Source: Corythucha ciliata
Taxonomy: Eukaryota; Arthropoda; Insecta; Hemiptera; Tingidae
Direction: 5' to 3'
NCBI GenBank assembly: GCA_038030265.1
Contig: CM075941.1
Location: 41,788,164-41,852,163, forward strand
DNA: 64,000 bases
Within the stretch, counting starts at the first letter, position 1. Every line of letters begins with the position of its first letter. Shown here in pieces: positions 10,124-19,363 of the stretch. The position numbers and the translations under genes are program-made. The notes below the pieces were generated by a model. That model did not search any database and had not been told where the DNA came from. It worked only from the letters and a program-made list of their open reading frames with translations.

Positions 10124-11994
10124 ATGGCTGACCCTGACAAATTAGATTCGCTGAAAACCGCTTTGGCGACTTTCTCGCTACTCGAGAATAGTGCTAGGAC
10201 TGTAGCGGGACAAATTTTGGAGGTCAGCGAGTCTGGGGGTGGCACCCCCCCCCCGCTCGTCGCTTTCTGTTGGCGGCGAAAGAAGTCATGAGGTCGCGCG
10301 ATCGAGCGACCGATGCCGCGGCGTCTGTTACTGTACTGGGGAAAGTTTTTCCCGACGAAGTGAACGTGATGGAATTTCAAAGACGAGTGAAGGACTTCGA
10401 TGAAATTCTTTTAGATATAGCCTGCGCTGTTGATGATTTGCAGGTGACCGCCACTGCTGGCTCTGGGGGAGCGAAGGATCTGCCTGTATCTGAGGGGGGG
10501 GGGGGAGCTGGCGTGTCGGGGATCAAGCTCCCTGCACTCGATCTCGTCCGTTTTTCGGGCGATCTGAGGGCGTGGTCCTCATTTCGAAATTGTTTTGCTG
10601 AGATGGTCGAGCGGAATGGAACGCTGACTGGGCAAGAAAAGCTTCGTTACTTAAAAAACTGTTTGTCTGGGGAGCCCCTTAAGCTTATCGAAACGATTTC
10701 TGATAGTCTGAGCGTTGCGCTTGAAGTGCTAGAAACTGCGTATAACAAGCCGATACTCCTGGCGGACTGTTTCCTCCAGGAACTTTTCAATCAGCGTTCC
10801 CCTGCTGAAAAAATCAGCGAGTTGCGGACGTTTGTCGCAACTACCACGGAGAACCTGCGATTGTTGAAGCACTTGTCCTTCCCCATGTCGCCGGACTACC
10901 TGCTGACCTACTGGCTTTTGAGGAAGCTGCCTGCCCCCTTACAAAAGCAGTTTGCTAAAGAACACCGTGAGCCTCACGATTTTACTATCAAGCGCTTCCT
11001 GGCATTTGTGACCGCGCAATGTAGTGTGCTGGAGGCGAGTTCCTCGTATCAGGTGGGCCCGCGTGCCGATGTGGCTGCCCCTTCGTCCGGGAGCCGTCGC
11101 TATTCTCAGCAGCGCCTGGTGGCGCGTGCCGCTGTATCTGAGTCGCCTGATAGGTGCCCTGTCTGTAATTCGGGGAGGCACCACATTTCTTACTGCCCCA
11201 AATTTGGTGCTCTGTCCGTCCCTGAGCGCTTGGATCGTGCGCGCTACATGGGATTGTGTTTTCGCTGTCTGGACCCTCACTCTTTTAAATCCTGCGCGAG
11301 CCGGCTATCATGCCAAATGTGCTCCGGGAGTCACCATCTTCTGCTGCACTCAGTGGCTAGAACTAAATCGTTGCGGGCTGCCAGCGGTCGCCCGGAGGGG
11401 GGTTCCCCCCGCGCTCAGCCGACTCCATCTGCTCCGGCTCTGCACGCGGGCGGGGACTCGGCGTCTGGGCCCGCTGTTTCGCCCGTGGAAGAGTGCAGTG
11501 ACGTGGAGGACGAAAGTCGCGCGTTGGCGGCTGTCGCCGACAGAGTGCGGTCTGTGGCACTGTTGGCCACAGCTCGAGTCGCAGTTCTGGACGGTCGTGG
11601 CCGACCACAGATGCTGAGAGCCCTGATCGTCTCGGGATCCGAGCATTCGTTAATTTCTGAGGCGGCGGCGAACCGACTTGGCTTGCCCCGCTTGCGCTCG
11701 TCGCTGCCCTTCACCGGGCTAGGCAACACTCCGTTAGCTGTGGCAAGGGGACGGACTACTGCGGAGGTCTCTGATAGAGACCGGCGGTACCCACCAATTT
11801 CTGTAACAATGCATGTGCTGCCAAAGCGTCAACTGACGGGCAATATTCCTGTGATGGACGTTCCGCCTTCGATGGCGGAGTCATTTCGTGAAGTCCACTT
11901 GGCTGACCCAAAGTTCTGGGAGGCCCAGCCTGTCGACCTTATTCAGGGCATGGCTGTGTTCTCGCGCGTATTTTCTGGGGCCATTATTCCTTGA
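10124..11994 (+). pseudogene. gag: BEL/Pao Gag with zinc knuckles and protease region
   Basis: The likely start is ATG 10124 (MADPDKLDSLKTALATFS). A frame change in a C-run near 10245-10290 moves reading to the frame that ends at 11994. The middle resembles the DUF1759 capsid family (PALDLVRFSGDLRAWSSF, LFNQRSPAEKISELR). Zinc-binding sequence starts near residue 293 of the second frame: CPVCNSGRHHISYC, then CFRC and CQMC. The protease region (DUF1758-like) reads LIVSGSEHSLISE near residue 450. The position where this family has the catalytic Asp (D-S-G) is Val here, so the protease is probably dead. The frame stops at 11994 before RT. Confidence 0.85.
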
Positions 11995-12042
11995 TCGGAA
12001 TCTCTGCCTGGGGCCTGGGAGTCTGTTTTTGGGTGGATATTA

Positions 12043-13876
12043 ATGGGGGGCTGTTTGGGGGCCCCAAAGACTGGGTCTTCCCCTGTACTGCTGGCCCCTG
12101 GGGTCATAGAGGAGCTTAACTGTTCCATGAAGCGGTTGTGGGAGTTGGAGGAGGTGCCGCTCCCGGGGGCGGTGGATCCTGATGAGGTAAGGTGTGAGGA
12201 GCTGTTTGTGGAATCCATGTCTAGGGCTGAAAATGGCCAGTATTCTGTAGGGTTGCCCTTTAAAAGTGATCCGAGCTGTTTGGGGGAGTCGCGTTTAATG
12301 GCTGAGCGTCGTCTCCTCGCTTTGGAGCGTCGTCTCCTCGCTTTGGAGCGTCGTCTCCTCGCTTTGGAGCGGCGCTTCCCCCGGGACCCGGCGCTGATAG
12401 AGGCTTATGTGGCCTGTGTTGAAGATTACATCGACATGGAGCTGACGGCTGAGCCCCAGCTCTCTGGGTATTATATCCCTCACCATGCGGTGGTGAAAAC
12501 CGTAGGTACGACACAGAAGGTGAGGGTGGTGCTCGACTCTTCTGCCCCCACTACGTCGGGGTTGTCGCTGAACGACATTCTGTATCCTGGCCCCCCCCTC
12601 CAGGCCGACATTTTGGCCGTCATTCTGAATTTTGGGCTGCCTACTATAGTATTTACGGCAGACATCCGGCAAATGTACCGGATGATTCTAGTCCGTGAGT
12701 GTGACCGTCGCTATCAGCGTATCTTGTGGAGGGCTGACCCCTCTGACCCTATTCTTATATACGACCTGACTCGAGTCAGTTTTGGCGTGTCGTCATCCCC
12801 ATTTCTGGCCATGCGGACGCTTTTGCAGCTGGCCATTGATGAGGGGGTGCGTATCCGGAGGCGGCTGAGGCGTTGAGAACATCCACCTTCGTGGATGATG
12901 TGCTCACTGGGGCGAATGATGTCGCCGAGGCAAGGCGTTTGCGGGAGTCATTGATAGGGCTGCTGAGCGAGGGGGGCTTCGAGTTGAGGAAGTGGACCTC
13001 GAATGCTCCGGAGCTTCTGGAGGGGATCCCTGAGGATCACCTGGGCTGCCGTCTGGGGCTCGATCTGAGCGAGCCAGAGGTGGTGAAGGTTCTGGGAGTT
13101 CAATGGGACCCTGCCACTGATATGTTCTCGTATGCCGTACATTTTTCTGAAACGGCCTGTACTAAAAGGCAACTACTCTCTGAGATAGCCCCCATTTATG
13201 ACCCTGCGGGTTGGCTGGCACCTGTGGTCATTAGATTTAAAGTCTTCATGCAAGACTTATGGCGTTTGGGTTTGGACTGGGACTCGTCCCCCCCTGAGGC
13301 TGTACTAAGTGGGTGGGCCCGATTTGTGGGAGAGCTGCCGCGAATTGCGGACTTGCGGATCCCGCGCCATGTTTTGCCTGGCGACTGTAGCGGATATGAG
13401 TTGCATCTGTTTGCTGACGCCAGCTCTGTGGCGTACGCGGCTGCTGCGTACCTTCGGGTAACGGCTGGCGCGGGAGTTATGACAAGGCTCATTATGGCTA
13501 AGACTAAGGTGGCTCCACTGAAACCACTAACAATTAACCGTCTGGAACTGGAAGCTGCGCACCTGGCTGTAAAGGTGTATTCAATGTTGAGGCGCGGTGG
13601 AAGATGGAGCTCTCACTTGATCGAGTGTGGGCTTGGTCTGATTCCAAGGTCGCCCTCGCGTGGTTGGCCACCGCGCCGCACAGACTGAAGCAATTTGTCG
13701 CTAATAGAGTGGTCGCTATCACTGACGTAATTCCTCCAGAGCGGTGGATTTACGTCCCTACTGAGGACAACCCTGCCGATATTGCGTCTCGGGGTTGCAG
13801 CTGTTCCGAGTTTTTGGAGGAACAATCTTTCTGGCTTTCTGGCCCGGGTTGGCTGTCCCTGCTGCGGGACCAGTGA
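12043..13876 (+). pseudogene. pol: BEL/Pao reverse transcriptase and RNase H, in three frames
   Basis: The first piece (12043-12876) has RLWELEEVPLPG, then the A17-peptidase/RT block with VVLDSSAPT and TADIRQMYRMILV. The second (12873-13688) overlaps it and carries the catalytic box FVDDVLTGAND about six residues in, then RKWTSNAPELL, the VLGVQWDPATD block and RNase H LHLFADASS near residue 178. The third (13604-13876) carries RNase H WSDSKVALAWLA and NPADIASRGC. A 21-bp unit coding RRLLALE is present three times in a row at about 12307-12369, a local expansion I do not know from other family members. Frame breaks near 12870 and 13600 and a stop at 13876 disable it. Confidence 0.85.
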
Positions 13877-13909
13877 CCGGAGTGTTCCGAGGTCGCCCTG
13901 GCCAATGAG

Positions 13910-15478
13910 TTGCCTGAGCTCCGACCGTCCAATGTACTAATGGTGCGGAGTCACACTGCTAATTGTGTCTCTTCATTCTTGTCTGACGTCATGGGCAAGT
14001 ATTCCTCCTTCTTGCGTGCTGTGCGGGTTGGGGCCACACTCCTTCGCGCGATTGACTGTTTCAAAAATTATCGGGGGCGTCGGACACTGACCGAGTCCCC
14101 CCTCTCTCACGAGGATTTTGCCAGGGCTAAGATTAAGTGGCTGCTTGAGACACAAGCGGCGAGTTTTGCTGGTGATATTGACGCCCTGAGGCGTGGTGCT
14201 GTATGTAGCGTGGCTGTGCAGCGCCTTCGCCCCTTTCTGGGCTCTGAGGGGGTATTGATGGTGGGGGGGGGGAGACTGAGCATGGCCGGTTTGTCGGAGG
14301 AGGAGAAACACCCGGCCATCCTGCCCAAACACAGCCACCTGACACATTTGGTCATTGACCAGTTTCACCATGACTCTCGCCATGGGGGGCTGACGGTTTT
14401 GCTGGGGCTGCTCTCCAGGCATTACTGGGTGGTTGGCGCGAGGGGGGTGGTACGGCAGCGTATCCATGGCTGCCTTCGTTGTTTCAAATTTCAGGCCCGG
14501 CCGTTTTCACCGGTGATGGCGGATTTGCCTCGGCCCCGGGTCACGGTGTCTCGGCCCTTCACGCATACTGGGGTGGACTTCGCTGGACCGTTTCTGTATA
14601 AGGCCTCCCCTTTGAGGAATTCAAAGCTATCAAAGTGCTATGTGGCCGTATTTGTCTGTTTTTGCTCAAGGGCTGTCCACCTTGAGCCTGTATCGGCCCT
14701 GTCTGAGGTGGCCTTCCTGGCGGCCTTTCAACGCTTCGTGGCTAGACGTGGTTTGCCCAGCAATATGTACTCGGACTGCGGTACAAACTTTCAGGCGGCG
14801 TCGAAGTCGCTCGATGCTGGGGCTGACTGGCTGAAGAAGGTCGGTCACTCTAAAGGGGTGTCCGAATTTTGTGCCGTCCAGGGGGTCAAATGGAATTTCA
14901 ACCCACCTGCGTCGCCTCATATGGGTGGCCTGTTTGAGGCAGCTGTAAAGTCCATGAAGAGACACCTGCTGCGCACTCTGGAGTCCACCCCCCTGACGTT
15001 TGAAGAGTGGACCACACTGTTGTCATCGGTTGAGGCTGTCCTCAATTCGAGACCTTTGGCTCCTCTGTCGGCTGACCCAACTTGCCTGGATTTTTTGACC
15101 CCGGGGCATTTTCTGGTGGGGGGCCCCCTCCTTTCTCCGCCGGAGCGGAGTCGCCTGGGCGACAAGGGCAATCATCGCGATCGATGGGTGGCTGTTCAGG
15201 CTCGGCGAGAGCAGTTTTGGAGTCGTTGGTCTAGGGAGTATTTGACGACGCTCCAGGGTAGGGGTAAATGGGCTGTCCCGTCCAGCGCTCCTGCTGTGGG
15301 CGATTTAGTGCTGCTACGTGAGGAGGACTCGCCTCCTCAACGCTGGCCTGTCGCCAGAATTGTAGGGCTGCACCCTGGTAGGGATTCGGTGGCGCGCGTT
15401 GCGACCATTCGTACGGCGAAGGGGACGTATACTCGCCCTCTTGTGCGGTTGTGTCCCTTCCCCGATGCTTTAGATTAG
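13910..15478 (+). CDS. BEL/Pao integrase, open frame of 522 codons
   Basis: The longest intact piece of the element. Zinc-binding H2C2: HHDSRHGGL ... CLRCFKF at about residues 150-192. Integrase core: first Asp in GVDFAGPF (about 222), second Asp in YSDCGTNFQ (about 286), Glu in GGLFEAAVKS (about 342). All three catalytic positions are present. The C-terminal DUF5641 domain contains LLREEDSPPQRWPVARI and ends RPLVRLCPF, as usual in the family. The ATG at 13910 is inside the former polyprotein; the frame extends a little upstream to the stop at 13876, so this is not a natural start. Kept open, but without the rest of Pol it has no obvious way to be expressed. Confidence 0.85.
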   Translation: MPELRPSNVLMVRSHTANCVSSFLSDVMGKYSSFLRAVRVGATLLRAIDCFKNYRGRRTLTESPLSHEDFARAKIKWLLETQAASFAGDIDALRRGAVCSVAVQRLRPFLGSEGVLMVGGGRLSMAGLSEEEKHPAILPKHSHLTHLVIDQFHHDSRHGGLTVLLGLLSRHYWVVGARGVVRQRIHGCLRCFKFQARPFSPVMADLPRPRVTVSRPFTHTGVDFAGPFLYKASPLRNSKLSKCYVAVFVCFCSRAVHLEPVSALSEVAFLAAFQRFVARRGLPSNMYSDCGTNFQAASKSLDAGADWLKKVGHSKGVSEFCAVQGVKWNFNPPASPHMGGLFEAAVKSMKRHLLRTLESTPLTFEEWTTLLSSVEAVLNSRPLAPLSADPTCLDFLTPGHFLVGGPLLSPPERSRLGDKGNHRDRWVAVQARREQFWSRWSREYLTTLQGRGKWAVPSSAPAVGDLVLLREEDSPPQRWPVARIVGLHPGRDSVARVATIRTAKGTYTRPLVRLCPFPDALD

Positions 15479-15828
15479 GGATTCTGCCTGAATTCCCTAC
15501 TGTACATATCTGTATATAGCTTGACCTCGGAGTAGTCTCTGGGATTTTTTTGTTTTTTTTCCTTTTCTTTTTGTCGCTATTTTTAATTATTGACTTTCAG
15601 ACCCTGAGTTTGGATTTATTTTAGTTGTCAGTGGAGTTTTCTATTGATTTGTTGGCTGTGAGGATGCCTTTTATACTGTAACCTGTAATATCATATTTTA
15701 CTGTGTGACACGTCACGAGTTTGTGGTCGGCGTCCCCAGCCTTCCTGCCTGTATGTGAACCTGAGTTCCTTCCTGTATCCTGTGGCCCTCTCCGTCTGTG
15801 AGAACGGGAACCGTTCTGGTGGGGGGAA
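15479..15828 (+). other. BEL/Pao 3' untranslated region and polypurine tract
   Basis: Non-coding, T-rich at first (T-runs near 15545-15570). It ends with GTGGGGGGAA at 15819-15828, the polypurine tract directly before the LTR. Confidence 0.65.
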
Positions 15829-16093
15829 TGTTCGGGCCTTTGAGGGCTCTTGAATTTATTCTGATGCTGATGCTCGCCGCTAGGCCGGCCTGTATTTAAG
15901 TTTATATAATTTTGACTCTGAAACCCCTACGCGCGTGCGTGAGGACCGGTGTGTGTGCGGTATGTGTAAGAAAAGTAAAACGCTCCTTCTTCTGTTCGCT
16001 GGCGTTGTATAAGTCGGACGCTTTTCTGCATTGTAAAGAGTTTTAGTAAAATTCAAAGTGATTTTTAGCGCTGGAAACTTCTGTATTTGCAAC
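15829..16093 (+). repeat. 3' LTR of the BEL/Pao element, right end uncertain
   Basis: Starts TGTTCGGGCCTTTG right after the polypurine tract. The end is set by the start of the next repeat at 16094; a TTTGCA just before it may be the true LTR end (about 16091). No 5' partner was found to fix the border. Confidence 0.6.
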
Positions 16094-16280
16094 TGTGAAG
16101 GGTCACGGCTTCCCCCCCCCCCCTCTTTTTGTATATGTATATGTTATAAGTTATAGTTTATACGATAGAATAAGTTGTAGTTCATATGATTTGATTTGGT
16201 TTCAGTAGTTTACAATAATATAAGGGGAGACAGAAATCCCAAAAAGGACTATATTTAGGTATAATAATCTCTTAATAAAC
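16094..16280 (+). repeat. second copy of the window-edge LTR-like repeat
   Basis: Begins TGTGAAGGGTCACGG and runs through a C-run, CTCTTTTTGTATATG and GGGGAGACAGAA to TTAATAAACC, matching the minus strand of 1-179. Unrelated sequence precedes the TG in both copies. It may be the start of the LTR of the plus-strand Gypsy family whose fragments follow at 17447. Confidence 0.6.
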
Positions 16281-16552
16281 CAGTTAATTATCAATCAGTC
16301 AAATCCGTTAATATCTAATTAAGTTTGATAAGGAAGAATGTTCACGCCCCTCCACTTAAAATCTCCCCACCACTCCTCGATGACTTTTTCCATACTTAAC
16401 CTTTACATCACCCCACCAAAATAAAAGGCAGACACAGTTGCTCGTAGACCTTCTCGGGGAGTAGTTAAGACTCCATACGCTCTTGAGATTCCCGGTGGTA
16501 GGGAAAGTGGTTAAAGTGAGTCGGTACGTGTAAACGAGCAGTTTGTCAGCGA
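16281..16552. other. no gene recognised; probably the rest of the LTR-like unit
   Basis: AT-rich sequence running from the LTR-like start to the tandem block. No domains and no clear promoter. Confidence 0.35.
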
Positions 16553-17045
16553 GTGTGTGCAAGTTTACGCAACCTCGTTCAGTTCTCGCTGTGTGTTATC
16601 ATTCTCGTCGTGTTGCCAGTGCGTACGCTTACGCAGTCTCGTTCAGTTCTCGCTGTGTGTTGTCATCCTCGTCGTGATCGTCAGTGCGTGTGCTTACGCA
16701 GTACTCGTCTTTGTCTTCTCCAAGTTTCGTCGGTGCGTATTTTTACGCAGTCCTCATCCAGTGCTCGTCGTGATCGTCATTGCGTGTTTTTTTACGCAGT
16801 ACTCGTCATTGTCTTCTCCAAGTTTCGTCGGTGCGTATTTTTTACGCAGTCCTCATCCAGTGCTCGTCGTGACCGTCAGTGCGTGTTTCTACGCAATCTT
16901 CGTCCCTGTCTTCCTCAAGTTCCCTCGGTGCGTAACTTTACGCCGTTCTCGACCAGTTTTCGTCGAGACCCGTCAGTGCGTGCCTTTACGCAAACCTCGT
17001 CCCAGTTCTCGTCAGGTTTCGTCGGCGCGTACTATTACGCCATTC
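16553..17045 (+). repeat. tandem repeat with GTGCGT...TTTACGC units
   Basis: The word GTGCGT(A/G) ... TTTACGCAGT is spaced at about 50-60 bp and recurs about nine times, each followed by CTCGT(C) and often by CCAGTTCTCGTC or CAAGTTTCGTCGG. A higher-order unit of about 110 bp is seen at 16680-16900. Two overlapping frames are open only because the repeat has few stops. It sits between an LTR-like start and the Gypsy fragments, so it could be an LTR or leader repeat. Confidence 0.75.
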
Positions 17046-17446
17046 CTCGTCGCCTGCAGTACCTCAACACGTTGGGCCGGACTTGAACCCAAATCAATTA
17101 CTGATCAGTGAGTACTGCCTGCTCTCCTTTCTATATCCCTGTTTTTCTTATGTCGTGGTGAACCAGCTAGTGAACATTCTTGAAGAAAAGACTAGAACGA
17201 TTTATTATCATTTTTTCTTTTGAAGTCGTTTAGATTCCTCAATTATCTTATTGTGTTTTAAACTTTTCAAGTCATTATTCGTAACTAAAGGAAAATTTCG
17301 TAAATATCGTTTAAATAAAAGAAGTTAAGGACAATGAAGTCTACCATTTTATTACTCCTCTTCTAATAACCTCTCCACAGAGTAAGACTCCCCACGTCGT
17401 GGTAAAATCTTACCACACAACTGAGAACCGCTGTATTCGCGATATC
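17046..17446. other. no gene recognised
   Basis: A GGTTCAAGTCC-type word on the minus strand (about 17074-17092) matches a tRNA B box, but no cloverleaf or A box is present. Otherwise AT-rich and featureless. Confidence 0.35.
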
Positions 17447-17702
17447 GACTGTGACGAAGGACTGAAATTCTGAGCTCAGATTCGTGATTCGCGACCCGGT
17501 TCACGAGCTCAACCTGCAATTTATCCCCGGTGAGTTATACCGACATTCTTGTATTGTGGTTGGTCACCCCAAAGACCTGGTCCTCCAAGTTTACTTGAAC
17601 ATTTTTAGATTTATTTTCATTTGAAAACCACTATAGCAAACAACCGTAAACGGAAGTCAGTCGTAGTCACTTTGAGTCGAAGCTAGCATCATTCCTTTTT
17701 TC
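17447..17702 (+). repeat. composite locus 2, left part: joined short segments
   Basis: Four segments that are apart in locus 1 are joined here: 17450-17486 (=7682-7711), 17487-17553 (=8228-8301), 17554-17640 (=9121-9213) and 17640-17702 (=3774-3843, integrase). The first two joins are the empty sites of the DNA transposons at 7712 and 8302. The third joins the right end of locus 1 to its left end, so the order is circularly permuted. Confidence 0.75.
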
Positions 17703-17739
17703 ATAACTTATCTTCATATCTTTTTTCATACTCTTTAAG

Positions 17740-19236
17740 GGTTAAATACCATGAGTATAGGAAGTTATTAAGCATTATTATTAAGAAAGCTAAGATTATC
17801 CACTACAAAAATAAAATTATAAGAGCAAATGGGGATCCTAAGCACACTTGGGAAGTTATAAATAGTATTACGCAGAGCAAGGATAATTCTAAGTTGAATA
17901 CTGTTAGTGTCATTAAGGATGATCAAGAGCGATTAATTACAAACAAAAAACTAATAGTTGATAATTTTAACGCTTTTTTTATTAAAATTGGGATGGATAT
18001 TAAAAATAGCATTACTTCGAATAGGGAGTACAACAAAGCTCTGCTCACTGGTAGGATGATTGAAAAAACGGTTGTTAATTCTATATTCTTGTCCCCTGTT
18101 ACCGAAGATGAGATTAGAAAGTACATAAATAAGATGAAAAAATGTAGTTCCTTCAATCTATATGGTATCACGAATTATATTTTGAAAAAAATGGTGAATT
18201 ATGTTTGCAAGCCGTTGGCTTTCATTTTCAATTTAGTGTTTTCGACCGGAGTTTTCCCCTCTAAATTTAAAGAAACCGTAATTGTGCCCATTTTCAAAAG
18301 TGGAAGTGTAGTAAGATAATGAGTAACTATAGACCCATTGCATTAACGTATTCGCTTTCAAAAATATTGGAGAAATGTCTCAAGTCTAGATTAATTTCTT
18401 TCTTGGATAAGTATAACATTCTGTCGGACAACCAATATGGGTTTAGGAGGGGTAGAAGTACGGAACAAGTTCTTTATGAAGTGCATAATTTGATTGTAAA
18501 AAATTTAGACCAGAAATTGTGTGTGTTGGGTGTTTTCTTTGATGTCAAAAAAACATTTGATGTGATTGATCATGAGATACTTCGGACTAAACTGCACGCG
18601 TACGGCATCCGTGGTAGAATTTTAAAATTGATTTTGTCGTTCTTGTCAGATAGACCGTGTGTAACCAGGATAGGCAATGTTATAAGTGAGTGTAATACTG
18701 TCAACTGTGGAGTTCCACAAGGAACGGTTCTGGGACCTCTGCTTTTTCTTTTATTCATAAATGGATTATTAAGTCTTAAACTGGAAGGAAATATTTTTGG
18801 GTTTGCTGACGATACAGCATTGATAGTGTCTGGTGGGTGTTTTAATCAAATCATCGAAGCGGCTGAAAGGGAGGTTAGTGTAATTAAGGCATGGTTTGAT
18901 GAGAATTTGATGTGTTTGAATCTTGATAAAACTTCTGTTATTCGTTTTTCGTTTAAAAAAGTTAAATTAAATATGATGGACAAAATTAAAATACATAACT
19001 TCAATTGTAACCTTAATTTTTCGGCGGGGAATTGTACTTGTAATGCACTTCAATTCGTTACACATCATAAATACCTGGGGGTAACTTTTGATGAGCGCTT
19101 GAAATTTAAAAATCATGTTTTCAATTTAGTCAATAGAATCAGGAAATTATATTATCGGTTTAAAATGTTGCGATCTGTCTTAACTCGACCATTGCTGAAA
19201 TCAGTTTATTATGCTTTAGTCTAGTCTATCTTGAAA
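17740..19236 (+). pseudogene. LINE reverse transcriptase, first part
   Basis: The pre-RT helix reads AKIIHYKNKIIRANGDPKHT and NSITQSKDNSK. The RT core then follows: FKETVIVPIFKSG, a stop at about 18318, NYRPIALTYSLSKILEK, YGFRRGRSTEQ, FFDVKKTFDVIDH (first catalytic Asp), GVPQGTVLGPLLF and GFADDTALI (catalytic pair). The single in-frame stop (TAA, about 18317-18319) between the two open frames breaks an otherwise readable RT. The reading continues across the PLE insertion into 22135: ILKYGIT ends here and VWGSTN resumes there. Confidence 0.85.
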
Positions 19237-19282
19237 TATGGGATCACTAATTTTTAAGAGTTTCGTGAATGTTATTAATATT

Positions 19283-19359
19283 AAGTAATTAAAGATTATT
19301 TGAGTACAAACATTCAAGTTTTATTAATGGCCGACTAGTTTCGGAGTAGACTGCACTTT
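19283..19359 (-). repeat. left inverted pLTR fragment of the PLE
   Basis: The reverse complement of 22049-22123 with very few differences. It contains GACTAGTTTCGGAGTAGACT, the complement of the ribozyme-like half described for the right copy. A further 34 bases lie between it and the TSD. Confidence 0.8.
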
Positions 19360-19363
19360 CCTA

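Larger units (their letters stand above)
10124..16093 (+). mobile_element. BEL/Pao LTR retrotransposon, degenerate
   Basis: Gag, protease, RT, RNase H and integrase follow in BEL/Pao order over 5.4 kb. A polypurine tract (GTGGGGGGAA, 15819-15828) and a 3' LTR starting TGTTCGGGCC follow. The coding part is distinctly more GC-rich than the flanks. At least two frame breaks and two in-frame stops interrupt it, so it is not autonomous now. Confidence 0.85.

Noticed and set aside
17074..17092. GGGTTCAAGTCC on the minus strand, like a tRNA B box or primer-binding site
   Set aside because: No matching T-stem, no A box at the usual distance, no cloverleaf, and no LTR end directly before it; probably chance.
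16553..17111. Two overlapping 177- and 184-codon frames as repetitive proteins
   Set aside because: They share one tandem repeat in two frames; period-driven openness explains both.
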